From NCBI GenBank assembly GCA_014155875.1, contig JACEFZ010021375.1, forward strand, positions 62,001 through 126,000: a stretch of DNA of 64,000 nucleotides, written 5' to 3'. Shown piece after piece: positions 1 through 61,470 of the stretch. A program made the translations under genes and the position numbers. How positions within the stretch are numbered: position 1 is the stretch's first letter; each line of letters opens with the position of its first letter. The stretch comes from Cepaea nemoralis. Taxonomy: Eukaryota > Mollusca > Gastropoda > Stylommatophora > Helicidae. Under the pieces are notes generated by a model, which worked only from the letters and a program-made list of their open reading frames with translations, was not told the origin of the DNA and did no database searches.

Positions 1-792
1 AATTGTAGTGCTGGCTGGTTGGATCATTTCAAAAAACTGACACTGCATCACTTACAAGAATGTGTGTGGAGAGAAACGGTCAGTCGACGAAGCAACGACT
101 CACTTATGGATAGAAGACGTGCTCAGACCTGCTTTAGCTAAATATAATTCTGCGAGCAGTGAGAGCAATGTTACTGACATTTCAGTGGGGCCATTACTTG
201 CTAGATTGTATAAAGAGCTGAAGATTGATCCAGAGGAGCTTGTGAACATTGACAATGATGATTCGACTAGTGCCACTCTTTCAAGCACTGATATTATAGG
301 GCTATGTATGCCAGTCATTCAACCAACAGACCCTTCCAGCCCTGACTCTGATGATGAGGATGATTGGGGGCTACAAACACGACCTGTATTGCAGTCAGAT
401 ATTTTGGCATCAATTGAAAAAATTTACATTTAGATGATGCAGAATGGATGCTCAGATGATGCAGTCTCACCATTTTGAGCCTTTAAACAGGCAATGGGAA
501 GACATTTTTCACAAGTCAAGAAGCAAAGCAAAATCACAGACTTTTTCTTTAATTAATTTGGAAATTTTCAAAACTAAACATTTCAACATTTCTGATATTG
601 TATTGCTATTTATTTGTTCACTACCTGTGTTTCCTAAGTGGTACAATCATTTTACTCAATGCTACTGCATGGTACACATGTATTAGTGTAAATTAGTGTA
701 AATATGTGTGCCGTCTGGATAAGTAGAATTTCTGATAAGTAGAACAAATTCCTTTGGCCACTGTGACTTCTACTTATCCAGACTCCACTGTA
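1..792 (+). mobile_element. Tigger/pogo DNA transposon remnant, 3' part
   Basis: The sequence enters the window inside a CENP-B/Tigger-type helix-turn-helix (GWLDHF, then GEKRSVDE and W-x-x-x-L) and passes straight to a Tigger C-terminus (IDPEELVNID, acidic DSDDEDD stretch). The right end at about 700-790 contains inverted TCTGGATAAGTAGA-type words and ends CACTG followed by TA, as expected for a pogo-family terminus with TA target duplication. The left end lies outside the window. The DDE catalytic core is missing, so it cannot move itself. Confidence 0.75.
62..433 (+). pseudogene. Tigger-type transposase, internally deleted
   Basis: A 123-codon open stretch joins the end of the DNA-binding domain (residues about 2-30) to the acidic C-terminal tail (about 45-123). 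The preceding part of the same domain (1-60) is in another frame, so there is a frameshift near 60. A further C-terminal piece follows at 444-570 in a different frame (QWEDIFHKSR, typical of the Tigger C-terminal helix). The catalytic DDE domain that normally lies between these parts is absent, so this is a dead, internally deleted copy. Confidence 0.7.
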
Positions 793-1018
793 TAATGTAT
801 TATATTATACTAATCATTATGCTAGTTATCATAGCAACTGCAAAGTATGTATGTGCAGATTTGTTTTTGTGTTTGGTAAATAATTTTGGCCATTGCGTAA
901 AACAATTATGTACTGAATCAGTTACCTCAGTAGAGATTTCAGAACAATGATAAATAACATAACTGAAGAAATATAGACAAAAGAAAAGTCATATTTCTTT
1001 CTTTCTTTTTTTTTTCCG

Positions 1019-1134
1019 CTCGCTTAAACTCAAGCATAGTCCTTACACACTGGTTAAAGTAGTAAGGGATTGAGTTTTGCGAGTGGGTTTGCTTTCCCTT
1101 TTACTGGTGTCCCTCGCCTTCAGGCGAACCCACT
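1019..1134. other. Two adjacent stem-loops downstream of the host gene stop
   Basis: The first inverted repeat pairs CTCGC..AAACTCAA near 1019-1035 with TTGAGTTTTGCGAG near 1070-1083, with an inner pair TCCTTAC/GTAAGG. The second pairs AGTGGGTT near 1084 with GAACCCACT near 1134. They lie 90-200 bases past the minus-strand stop at 1225 and could be in the 3' UTR. They could equally be a small foldback repeat; function is unknown. Confidence 0.4.
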
Positions 1135-1224
1135 CCAACTTCAGGGGTACTTGTTATTAACATCCTCAAGTAAAGGACGGAAAAGTTGTATTTGAAATGG
1201 ATGGGATATTATAATTGTGACATA

Positions 1225-51389
<50,165 letters not shown>

Positions 51390-51581
51390 GCCTGGGTACC
51401 CTAACTAGCAAATGATTACTGTGCCCAATAAGGCTTCAGAGATTCACCAAATGTAACTCTGCCTGTGTGAAGAATAACCAACATAGTTGATGAATGTTGG
51501 TGTGACCTGCCTTGAATGTGTAGCTGTGTCTGTTAATGAAACCAGCCTTGTATTCTGAAATGTAAAACAAAATATGTGTGA

Positions 51582-54500
51582 TTGATTGATTGATTGATTG
51601 ATCTAGGAACCGACATCACAGCATTCGGGACATTCCCATAAGCGCTCCGTCCCCATCCTCAGCAACCAGCGAAGAGTTCCAACACTAATAGTTCCAGTAG
51701 CAATCTGATTATATGTTCGTCTCGCCTTTCCTCTGAGCGTCGAGCGTCGGCCAGATCCCCTCGTCACTCCTCGCTGCCTCATTCTAACCAGACTATGGTG
51801 ATCCATTTGCTCCTCCGAGGTGTACACGTGCTCCCACAAGGCCGCAACCACATCTGCCTTGTCATGCATCAATACTCCACCAAGTTCTGCCGAGCCAGCA
51901 AATCTGTCCGCCTGTTCATTCCCCAGCACACCGGCATGCCCAGGAGAAAAGATCCAGGTGATGCTTGCTACCCGTGACCTCCGAAGCGAAGCAAGCCACT
52001 CTGCACGAAGCTTGCCTGTTCTCACCCTTCTCAGCATGCTTTCTGAGTCAGTTACAATCACAATATGTGTATGTATCGTGTTTTCTATCCAGCGGAAAGC
52101 TGCACTGACCGCCTCCACCTCCATTCTTAAGCTAGATGTAGTGTCATCATACGCCAGGCTCTCCTGCACCAAACGCCGACCATTAGTTTTTGCCAAGAAC
52201 CCCCAAGCACTTCTCCTACCTCTCAACACCGACCCATCCGTGTAGATAATCACATCACCCGGGCGAGAATTTTCCTGAATTAGTTGCTGAATTTCCACTT
52301 CCGTGGCCCCTGCTGGCCACTCCCTGCACTCCCGGCTCAATGTGATTATAACTCTGCACAAGTCTGACTGCACGGCTGGCACTCTGACCCACTCCTCTCC
52401 TCGCCTAATGTTCTCCAAGGGGCACACCTGTCTGATCGTATCCTCCGCCTGAGCCATCCATGATTTCCCTCTTATCAGTCTCTGACCCGTAACTACATCC
52501 AGCGCCTCATGCAATGGGTGATCTGTGTCTGCAGCTACTCTGAGGTATGCCTTCGCTTGCATCACCTTGTGCCTACCAACAACAGTAGGCAGACCAAGGA
52601 TGTAACGCATACACACTACTGGAGTGTCTCTGGTGCATCCCAGAATGACCCGCATAGCTTCATTCTGTATGCGCTCTAATCTCACCAGCTGACTCTTTGA
52701 GACAGTGAGAAGTCCTAGTCCATAATCAATCACTGAGAGGATCAAGTGCTGGTATAGTGTGAAGAGCATTCTCTGCTCTGTGTCCATTGCAGCCATAATT
52801 TTAAGTGCATTGAGTCCCTTTTGAGATCTTGTCACAACCGTCTCCACATGGTCCTTGAAGGACAGACTCCTGTCAAATGTGATTCCCAGATACTTCAGTT
52901 TGTTCTCTCTGTTGACGCTTCGACCATCTATCGTAAGGCTTGGGGCATCATCTCTCACAATCCTGTTGTCCAGAGAGCACCACAACACAGCCGCCTTTTC
53001 CGGGTTGATGACAGCACTCATTTCAGTGCACCAGTCAATCACTTTGTCTACTATCACCTGTAGCTCCTGGGCTGTTTGATCCCTATTTCTCCCCTGCCTG
53101 TATGCAAGAATATCATCTGCAAATGTCAGAATCCTTCCAACCCCTGGTGCTTCTAGGTATGCAATCTTGCTCGTATACACATTAAAGAGCACCGGTGAGA
53201 TTGCAGATCCCTGTGGCAGTCCCGGGGTTAAAATATGTGGCTCTGAGGTCCATGCGCCCAGACGGAGAGCAACCTGACGAGAATGCAGGACGGCCGCTAT
53301 CCAGTTCACTAACCAGGGATTGACCCCCTTCTCCATAAGTGCGGTCATCAAAATATCATAGCGAACTCTATTGTACGCATCCTCGTGATCAAGCGCTACC
53401 GCCATCGTTTCCTGTCTACTCTGGAACCCCTCATAAACGTCAAAGGCAAAAGTGGCCACATTCAACCAGGTATCTTTTCCTGGCCTGTAGCTCCCCAGGC
53501 CTCTTGGAAGAAGCTTCCCCCTTTCCAAAAAATCCTGCAGCTTAACAGCGACTATCTTCTCTAAAACTTTCCCAAATGTATTTTGAAGGGTGATGATCCT
53601 AAAGCCGCCAAGCTTTGAATGATCCTTGTATGGTTTTGGGAGAGGGATGAGATAGCTATGCATCCAATCCTGCGGTACTGACGCTGTCCTAATGCTCTGA
53701 TTAAAGCAGCTGGCCATCTCCTTCAGGTCCACATCGCTCAAAGCCTTCATGTGGCCATACCTGACACCATCAGGCCCTGGTGCTGTGTCTTTTGCCTTTT
53801 GCAAAATATGTTTAACATCTTCAAACAATATGATGTCTTCGTAAGGCATATTCTCTATTGTGCCAGATAATTCCACTCTAACTGCATCCCTGGTATCCGC
53901 ATCACTGTGATTGGTCTGCTCTAAAAATCTCTGGAGAAACGCCTCCCCTTTCTCCTTGTCTGTTGTCACGCGTACCCCATCCTCTTTATAAATTGTTCCT
54001 ACTGTCATAGGCCGATCTTTTCTTTGCATTTGTCTGTACAGTTTCCAGAATTTATGCAGTGTTTTATCACCTCCAACCTCCTTCATAAAACATTCCCATT
54101 TTACTTTCTTGGCCTCTGCAGCACATCGCTTGAAAGCCTCCACCTTGTCTTTCTTGTCATTTTCCGCTATGTCCACTTCCTCTCGTGAACTTAGGGGTGT
54201 CTGTCGGAATTTCCTTAGCTGCTTCACTGCAGCTCTCTTTGCTTTCCACGCATTGTCCACTTCTGGGGTCCACCATGGGGGCTGCAAAAAGGGAGTTTTA
54301 ACAGTGCTGTTGCATGCCCCATGTCTGAGGCGTCCAAGAAGGCTGTCGCTCCACTCATACCGGAAGGTCTTGCGCGCTCTCCCAGCCTTGACTTTCTTGG
54401 ACTTAGAGATCAGGACTGAGCATGGCATGTGATCACTCCCATGGTCATTCAAAACAGTCCACTTTACATCAAGGACTGATGACTGGGAGACAAGTGCCAA

Positions 54501-54935
54501 ATCAATAGCAGTATCTGCATCGCCAGGCCTCATTGCCATTCTAGTCGGCCTACCATCATTTATGCAGACCACATCGGAGTCCACCATGGCATCCGCAAGT
54601 GCAATTCCTTGTCGATTTTCTCCACTACTGTCCCAATCTCTGCTTCTCGCATTGAAGTCTCCACATATGAGTAGCCTATCACCTGGTAAGTCCTCTAATT
54701 CCTTAAGCCAGTCCCATTGTTCCTTTCTGACAAAACAGTCCACTGTGGCATATACATTTATGATGTTCCAACTTAAGCCACCAATCTCCATTTGTATACC
54801 CTGGACCTCTCTTGCACTGTGATTCCACTGGCTCAAGTCAAGTGCCACATGCTTTACTCCTTTCTTCACCAGCAGACCTTGCCCATGTCTCTTCTGCCCA
54901 GTGGGGTTTATATAACTGACGTACCCAGGGCAGTA
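51582..54935 (-). mobile_element. LINE family B, RNase H-bearing non-LTR retrotransposon, 5'-truncated
   Basis: An ORF2 coding almost to the 3' end, with virtually no 3' UTR, is followed by (GATT)n at 51580-51600. The 5' side breaks off inside the endonuclease at about 54935. It sits 190 bp upstream of exon 1 of the host gene, in the same orientation. Confidence 0.92.
51603..54869 (-). CDS. LINE ORF2: endonuclease (partial), reverse transcriptase, RNase H
   Basis: A 1088-residue uninterrupted frame, and the frame is open further upstream to about 54935. The partial AP endonuclease shows LLICGDFNARSRDWD (about 66-80) and HGSDHMPC (143-150). Reverse transcriptase shows APGPDGVRY (363-371), VALDHEDAYNRV (motif A, D494), GLPQGSAISPVLFN (550-563) and FADD (583-586). 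RNase H shows YTDGS (D878), MEVEAV (E917), TDSES (D941), PGHAG and GNEQAD (D988). The C-terminus ends CPECCDVGS. RNase H places it in the I/Jockey-like branch; the exact clade needs a tree. It makes DNA from its RNA at a nicked target. It lacks ORF1 and the N-terminal third of the endonuclease, so this copy is not autonomous, but the open frame argues for recent activity. Confidence 0.93.
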   Translation of the reverse strand: MKKGVKHVALDLSQWNHSAREVQGIQMEIGGLSWNIINVYATVDCFVRKEQWDWLKELEDLPGDRLLICGDFNARSRDWDSSGENRQGIALADAMVDSDVVCINDGRPTRMAMRPGDADTAIDLALVSQSSVLDVKWTVLNDHGSDHMPCSVLISKSKKVKAGRARKTFRYEWSDSLLGRLRHGACNSTVKTPFLQPPWWTPEVDNAWKAKRAAVKQLRKFRQTPLSSREEVDIAENDKKDKVEAFKRCAAEAKKVKWECFMKEVGGDKTLHKFWKLYRQMQRKDRPMTVGTIYKEDGVRVTTDKEKGEAFLQRFLEQTNHSDADTRDAVRVELSGTIENMPYEDIILFEDVKHILQKAKDTAPGPDGVRYGHMKALSDVDLKEMASCFNQSIRTASVPQDWMHSYLIPLPKPYKDHSKLGGFRIITLQNTFGKVLEKIVAVKLQDFLERGKLLPRGLGSYRPGKDTWLNVATFAFDVYEGFQSRQETMAVALDHEDAYNRVRYDILMTALMEKGVNPWLVNWIAAVLHSRQVALRLGAWTSEPHILTPGLPQGSAISPVLFNVYTSKIAYLEAPGVGRILTFADDILAYRQGRNRDQTAQELQVIVDKVIDWCTEMSAVINPEKAAVLWCSLDNRIVRDDAPSLTIDGRSVNRENKLKYLGITFDRSLSFKDHVETVVTRSQKGLNALKIMAAMDTEQRMLFTLYQHLILSVIDYGLGLLTVSKSQLVRLERIQNEAMRVILGCTRDTPVVCMRYILGLPTVVGRHKVMQAKAYLRVAADTDHPLHEALDVVTGQRLIRGKSWMAQAEDTIRQVCPLENIRRGEEWVRVPAVQSDLCRVIITLSRECREWPAGATEVEIQQLIQENSRPGDVIIYTDGSVLRGRRSAWGFLAKTNGRRLVQESLAYDDTTSSLRMEVEAVSAAFRWIENTIHTHIVIVTDSESMLRRVRTGKLRAEWLASLRRSRVASITWIFSPGHAGVLGNEQADRFAGSAELGGVLMHDKADVVAALWEHVYTSEEQMDHHSLVRMRQRGVTRGSGRRSTLRGKARRTYNQIATGTISVGTLRWLLRMGTERLWECPECCDVGS

Positions 54936-55009
54936 AAAAATATGTGTAAAACTGTATTTTTCTGAACTGTTCCTTAAATTTAAAAAAAATGTATTTTAAA
55001 CTTTAAAAA

Positions 55010-55205
55010 TAATTTGTCCTGAAAGCTTCCTACAGTGGGTCTGTGATGTGATAGAACCATCACATTATGAAGGCCTGAGAGCAAGAGGAATAGGTGACCA
55101 ATCTTTCCCTACACTGACAAGCAACGAGGCAAGATGTCGAACACGCGTCCAACCATGCTCAGGACATTACCAGCAGAGTTCGCTATCAATTTCGCTAATG
55201 CTCCA
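55010..55205. repeat. ~200-bp dispersed repeat, copy 2
   Basis: Matches 41875-42080 (GGGTCTGTGATGTGATAGAACC, CAGCAGAGTTCGCTATCAATTT), roughly 75-80% by eye. Confidence 0.65.
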
Positions 55206-56754
55206 ATTAAATATTGTTACCATCTAGACTGTCCTGAAGGTTGCTGTACATGGAACTACTCAACAGTTCTAGCAGGTCAATATATCAATGGTCATCTTTA
55301 CATTTCTTTCTGACAATGTTTATCAGTGAATCAGGAACACAAAGTGAATGAAATTAAGTTATCAATAGTAGTTGCTTTTGTGCTTCACAGTGATAGGTTG
55401 CGGAGTCTCTGAGACCAATGTAGTGAATGTGTGGTCTGAAGTCTACAGTGTCCTTGTTGGATCCTGAAGATCTTCTATTACTCATTTTGATTATGATAGT
55501 TTGCTCAGCTCAGCTTGAATATGATAGTTTGCTCAGCTCAGCTTGAATATGATAGTTTGCTCAAATTTCCAGACTTACAACTTGACCTACTGTACAGAAC
55601 CATCAGTGTAAACTGTAGCATCACTCTCACCAGCTTCCTTCTCATATAACTGTTGTTTTTCATCTTTTATTAAAGGTTTACAGGTTTAAAGACAAGTGGA
55701 TTGATTTTATTGTTTTATTCCATGTGGGTAGATTTCTCAAAAAGTAGATAATATGTCAAGTTAGGCCTCGCCACCCTGGATGCAATGATATATGGTACTA
55801 TGTTGTTTGTTTAAAATAAACAAGTAGGCCTAATAGTAATAGAAGGCAGAATTTTTCAGCTCCCAATTTACTAGGTTGCGATCAGAACTGCCTCATTTGC
55901 TCAGATTCCTTTGCACTTCCTGGTTGTAGATCACGACAAAAAATACTAGTAACTCTGCTTATAATTGATGTACAGTACTTCATTGAGATACCGTTGGATT
56001 TGTCTTGTCAAGCTGTCTCCAGCTGTGATGGTTTCACAAGGAAAAACCCAATTTTCAAATATTAGTCAAAAACTGCTATTATAACAGAATCTTCCCACCC
56101 GAGTCAACCACAGAGAACCTAAGCCTAACTTTTAAAGAAGATCCAAGGACAGGCCGCACAAAGCCTAGCTTTTGTCCTCCAAAGTTTAGCTAAATAGTAT
56201 TAGTAGTTACTACTCACATAGATTTAATTTTCATTTGTTGTCTCAGATTATGTCTGTAGTGAGCATTATCAAACTTATTTTATGAAGTGTAATAATATTT
56301 TAATAATAAATAATTAATATTATACTATATTAATAATATTTTATTTTAACAAAATCAAACACGAAGTGTCATACTCATAAGTGTGCAAGGACTGTTCAGT
56401 GTTCAGACACAATCATCACAATCACAATGCTTTGACAATATTTAGTTTAAGTACCATTGGCTGTGCACATTTCAGGAAAAATTACTGCACAATAGTTTTA
56501 GTACTAGTTATTTGTTAATAGCAGTGCCAACAACACTTTGAAAGCACAGAGCTCCAGGGTTGATTCACTGTTGCCGTTCACAGGCAAAGCAATCTTGATC
56601 ATGGGTTACTCAATATAAACATCCGGGTCGAGTCAATGGATACAGAAATATATAAAAACCTGGAATACATTTTAACGATATTAAAACTTTAATACACTTC
56701 CTATTGTCTATGCCGAATGGCATTGTTGATCATATCTGTCCAGAATCTTCTGCG
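55206..56754. other. Intergenic, AT-rich
   Basis: Only a 28-bp tandem repeat at 55491-55565 (GATAGTTTGCTCAGCTCAGC, about 2.6 units) stands out. I see no gene or promoter that I can support. Confidence 0.5.
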
Positions 56755-56860
56755 CCGCGTGTCGCTAATCATTTCTTATATTGATGTTCCTCCACGCCAT
56801 GATGTCAAACTGTTCCGCATCTTTTCTCCAACTGTCACGTTGTATTATTATATACTTCGG

Positions 56861-56881
56861 GGGGGGGGGGGGGGGGGGGGG
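56861..56881. repeat. Poly(G) homopolymer
   Basis: A run of 21 G on plus; such runs are error-prone in sequencing and length should not be trusted. Confidence 0.9.
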
Positions 56882-57829
56882 GACTGAAACGTGTAACAAC
56901 TGGAAAGACTTGTAGAAAGAGAGATACGGGAAAACAGTGAGACAAGGTTCTTGACAACGGTTTGTCATGGCATACATGCTGTGGGAGATGGCAAAACATG
57001 GTGAAACATGACCGGCCACGTCAGTCGGCAAGGCACTTGATGATAAGAGAAGTAACGGCTGAATATAACAATAAGACACTTGATGCTGATGAAATCTTAA
57101 ATCTATTAAAATAAAACCGACATAATTTAGAGTGCTCTCATTCATAAGCCACATCTTTGTGTGTTTATGCAGGGCCGTCAGTTTTTTTTGCAATGGGAAA
57201 GATGCAGGCTCTTAAAAATCTAATTTTTGTAGTTCTTTCTGTCCCATTCCATAATTTATTCAGTTGTGTTAGTCTTTGAAGAGCAATTGATAGTCGTCGT
57301 TTAATTTCTTTCATTGTGTCACCGTTTTTTGTAATCAATCTTCTTCTTCTTCAGCGTTCCGAGCATTGAGGTTCTTTGCTGCAGATGATACAATCCGTCT
57401 CCATTCATCTCTCTGGTTGACCTTCTCTTGCCAGTCGTTGATTCCAAGTTTGTAATCAATGACCCAAGATATTCAAAATTTTGCACCACCTCCAATGTTT
57501 CCTCATTAACATATATTTCTTTCTCCATAGTGGTTTTATCTGTATGCATTATCTTTGTTGTTTGCTATGTTAAGATATAAGTTGTGATTTTCACTATTCA
57601 ATTGGGTTGAGGCTATTATAGTCCATTTACTTTTATCTTGCCCCAATATAAAATTCCATATCTCAGTAACCAGCTGAGAGAAAATAATGAGATTTAGCAT
57701 ATAACCTTATCATGATGTCCACCCAACAAAAAAATTTTGTTCTGGAGATTGTACAGCAGATTTCAAAGTTTGTTTATATGCGGTATATAATTTACGGGAC
57801 AGAGATGAAGTGCACATTATAAGAAGTAT

Positions 57830-58900
57830 TACATCTTCACGAGGAAACATGAGCGTTCAATAGTAAATTTTCATGTTTTTCACGGGATTGGCCTTACGAA
57901 AAGAGCCTTGAGAAGTGGAAAAGGGAGTGTTCAGTGGTGTCGCAGTATCTTCAGAGGTGTGTCATTAATGTGGGTCCTTTTATATAAGGCTTCACGTTTA
58001 GAAAGTACAAGGGAGGTAGAAATATCATTTGCGAGCAACCGCATTTAGGAGCCACGAGAAGCAGATACCTACGTGAAATAAGGGAAATGCGCAAATAAAA
58101 TTATGACATAGTGTATTTGGATGAAACCTGGATCAATGCGCACAACATAAGTGAAAAGGAATGGCAATCAGTGGACGGAAAGATAACGCGATATGTGCCC
58201 AGTAGTAAAGGACAGCGTTTCGTCATAGTCCATGCTGGTAGTACTCAAAATGGTTTACTACAGAATGCTGGACTCGTGTTTGTATAAAAGCATACAGACA
58301 ATAGGGATTATCATAATGAGATGAATGGCAATGTATTTAGCGATTGGCTCGAGAATACAATGCTTCTATCCCTAGATAGACCGTCTTGTCTAATTATGGA
58401 CAATGCATCATATCACAATGTAGTTGCCCAAGAAGACAAAATACCTACGGCATTGATGCATGACAAGGCAGACATGGAGCACGTGTACACCTCGGAGGAG
58501 CAAATGGATCACAATAGTCTGGCAAGAATGAGGCAACGAAGAGTGACGAGGGGATCTGGCCGAGGCTCGACGCTCAGAGGAAAGGCGAGACGGACATATA
58601 ATCAGGTTGCTACTGGAATTATTGGTGTTGAAACTCTTCGCTGGCTGCTGAGGATGGGGACGGAGCGCTTATGGGAATGACCCGGATGCTGTGATGTCGG
58701 TTTCTAAATCAATCGATCAATCTATTCAAATTGTCTGACGTCAAGATACTAACTCAGACCGCGCTATTAAAAATTGATAAAAGTTGCTGGAAAAAATGTG
58801 AGGACCATGTGTTGAAAGAGGAAGATAACTATTGGAGAAAAGATGGATTGAATTTTATGCAACTAATAGCAGTCATCAATCTACTGGAATCGTCCGACAC
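57830..58900 (+). pseudogene. IS630/Tc1-like DDE transposase, interrupted
   Basis: Readable segments are VYLDETWINAHNISEKEW (first Asp), RFVIVHAGSTQNGL, DYHNEMNGNVFSDWLEN and LIMDNASYH (second Asp), up to EDKIPT at 58443, where a LINE B 3' end is inserted. After it, ALLKIDKSCWKKCEDHVLKE and EDNYWRKDG resume the C-terminus. The segment with the third acidic residue is gone, and stops occur upstream (58095, 58285). It is inactive. The family is widespread in invertebrates as a 'DDE superfamily endonuclease'. Confidence 0.75.
58443..58722 (+). mobile_element. LINE family B 3' end, 280 bp
   Basis: Encodes ALMHDKADMEHVYTSEEQMD, MRQRRVTRGSGRGSTLRGKA and LLRMGTERLWE, nearly identical to the last 85 residues of the 51603-54869 ORF, then TGTGATGTCGGTTTCTAA and AATCAATCGATCAATC. 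Close identity to the long copy suggests recent activity. Confidence 0.9.
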
Positions 58901-59940
58901 CGATTAAGGTCTGGGCAGATCGCAGACATTAATCCACATGCACACCTACTGGGATATTTTGCTCCACATATTCAGAAGAATTGCAGGCCTTAAACATTAC
59001 AGCATCGGCATAAACAATACAACTTGTTAATTGCAACAGTTTGTATTCCACAGTGATGAATTTTCAATTCCGTAAGCCCTCAACGGTGACAAACAACTGA
59101 CATTGAAAAAACAAAAAGCTCTAGACGCACTGAATACCAACCGAAGAGTAATATTACGGCGGGAACTGACATATTGTGGCATAACGAGAAACGTGAGAAG
59201 AAACATGTTGTCAAATGAGGGAACAACATACGAATCATTCTATAAACTTCAATGAAAAGAGGACCAACATCTTGACCGTTAAGAAGGAAGCCCACTACAG
59301 AGACATTCACAGCTATATTGGTCGTGCAAAACAGATAATCAAGTTCCGGCTCAGCAAAGTAGACATTGCACCCACTCCCATACGAATCTGGATACGCCTT
59401 GTGTTTGTGCATCCGAACTGGCGGGGGCATTGGCATTACTGTAAAACAAGTTTGTTAGCGAGAAATCACTAGTTTTTCACCAGTACATCAAAGAAATGTC
59501 GCCGCTTTCCATGATTTAAGTTGCCTTTGTACCTATCAAAGACATATTCCTTGGGTGGGGGTAAATATAAGACGGCTGGAAAAATTTCATAACGATGCAA
59601 CAGACAGTTTTCAAAATAATTGATCATGAATGAAGGCATTCTTTACGGGACAGACTATAGGTTATCTATACCAGTCTGTGTTGTGGATAGCAATACTGTA
59701 TCATCAGCATACCGAATCTCTGGTATGTGATGACCACCGATATTTAGGGCATCATATAGCTTCCTGTTTATATCATCTCTTACATTCCTCATTATATTTT
59801 TGGCGTACATATTAAACAAATAGGGGGACAACACATTCCTGACGGACTCCTTGCTTGATGTCAAACCAATCTGATGTCTCGCCATCTATTCTAACCGCTG
59901 CTTGTTGGTCTAGATACAGCATTCTTATGTACTACTGTAG

Positions 59941-60444
59941 CTGTTATTAAATATGAAACCACCCCTATACCAACTCCATCGGTGAAAGAACCAGTCACAG
60001 TACGCCAAATCAATTACATAAGCTAGAATGAAAAGACAATTTGAGAATCCACTAGCAGTACACATACCGATGGGGGTGGGCATAAAAAAAAAAAGAAGTT
60101 TATTCTAGAAACTCTTTACAGCCGACTGGTTGAAAAGACCCGTACCGTCTATTGTTCGCCATTTGTTGAACTTTAGTCATGAAATTAACAGAGAGCGGAC
60201 TTGTTTGTGTGCTGTTTACCACCAACAATAAATATATGCTTGAATTTTTGAAACTGCCGCCATACGCCGTTGAAATCCACTAGTGTGTAGCTAGAACCAC
60301 ATGATGGTTAATCTGTGACTGCCTTGGCAGAAGCATTTACAATGGAGTATCAGTGACCAGTGACTGTGTGTGGTATGTATCGAGAATTTAAAATAAAAGG
60401 GGTGGGGGGGGGGGGGTGTGGATTAATCTGTTCGTTTAAATTTA
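59941..60444. other. Intergenic, nothing recognised
   Basis: Short AT-rich stretch with a G run near 60405; no supported feature. Confidence 0.4.
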
Positions 60445-60446
60445 TA

Positions 60447-60602
60447 CAGGGTGTATTTTTAATGACTCTGCAGTGTTCGAAAATATTGCCGGTCCAAGTT
60501 TTGTATTTACTTATTGTGTTGCATGATCCTTACAGAGGGTGAATACAAAACTTGGACCGGAAATATTTTCAAACACTGCACAGTCATAAAAAATACACCC
60601 TA
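60447..60602. mobile_element. Palindromic MITE, copy 2
   Basis: Arms of about 60 bp: CAGGGTGTATTTTTAATGAC and its inverse AAAAATACACCCTA, loop near 60510-60535, flanked by TA. It matches copy 1 at 1745-1899 through arms and loop, 58 kb away. Confidence 0.8.
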
Positions 60603-61289
60603 TATTTAGTTCTGTAGTATGCACCTGTCGATATGCAGCGAAATATTCGCGACCATAAACTGCGCAATCTGTTGTTTGTGTCCTGTTTGTTCAAAGTTAC
60701 AACGTGACAACAGGGCTTTTAAATCTTATATATAAAAGGCGATCTCCGTCCGTCTGTCTGTCTGTATGTCCATATGTCCTTTATGCGCTTCGCGAACGGC
60801 CCATCCGATTGAGATGAAATTTTCTACACGTCTTCCTTTCATTCCAGCGCAGCCCACTGTCATATTTTTTAGTGTGAAATCGGCTGCTTACCCAATATTA
60901 TTTCATTTTTCATTTTTCATTATAATTTCATATATTTCAGGGGACTTAACTCTGTAAAAGTTATTTCAAGGGGCATAACTTTTCTGTATAACTTATAGTC
61001 ATATTGTGGCATCGTTTTCAAAGATTTATAAACTCTTTGTCCATAGTTATGTACCGGCATATGAGTTATAATAAATAATGATACAATCTGTAAGGCATTT
61101 TCAAAGTTTTCATAAAAATAATGCATAATGCATAACATTGTAACTCATCTTTTTTTGCTTAAAGAATGAATAAATAATAGTTACCTTATCTCTATCAAGT
61201 TTGAAGATTTTATATTTCTTTACACTGTCGCCAACTCTAAGAAGACATGGAACAACTTCAGCCATTATTAAATCTACAGGCATATGTGT

Positions 61290-61470
61290 TATATTCCTCC
61301 TCCTCCTCCTCCTCTCCCCTCCTCCACCTCCTACCCTCTTCCTCTTCTCCTCCCCCTCCTCCCTCTCCCTCCTCCATCCTCCTCTTCTCTCTTTCTCCTC
61401 CTCCTCCCTCCTCCTCCCTCTTCCTCCTCCCAGCTCCTACTCCTCCTTTTTCTTCTTCTTCTGCTGCTGC
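61290..61470. repeat. Polypyrimidine (CCT)n tract
   Basis: A long run of CCT/CTT variants on plus. Three overlapping frames stay open because of it and are not genes. Confidence 0.93.

Larger units (their letters stand above)
57619..59657 (+). mobile_element. IS630/Tc1-like DNA transposon inserted at TA
   Basis: TA at 57617-57618 and 59658-59659 flank the element, which begins TAGTCCATTTAC and ends GGGACAGACTA (inverse TAGTCTGTCCC). Removing it and one TA restores the LINE E codons DNL-IASTQLNSE in frame, which fixes both ends. The right third (58905-59657) has no recognised content. Confidence 0.82.
56755..59940 (-). mobile_element. LINE family E copy (-), split by an IS630/Tc1-like element
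   Basis: Minus-strand reading starts near 59935 in reverse transcriptase (VLSPYLFNMYAKNIMR, IGGHHIPEIRYADDTVL), is interrupted at 59659-57617, then resumes LNSENHNLYLNI, NEETLEVVQNFEYLGSLI, EIKRRLSIALQRLTQLNKL and a decayed C-terminus near 56760. A G homopolymer (56861-56881 on plus) and other scraps interrupt the end. Confidence 0.78.
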
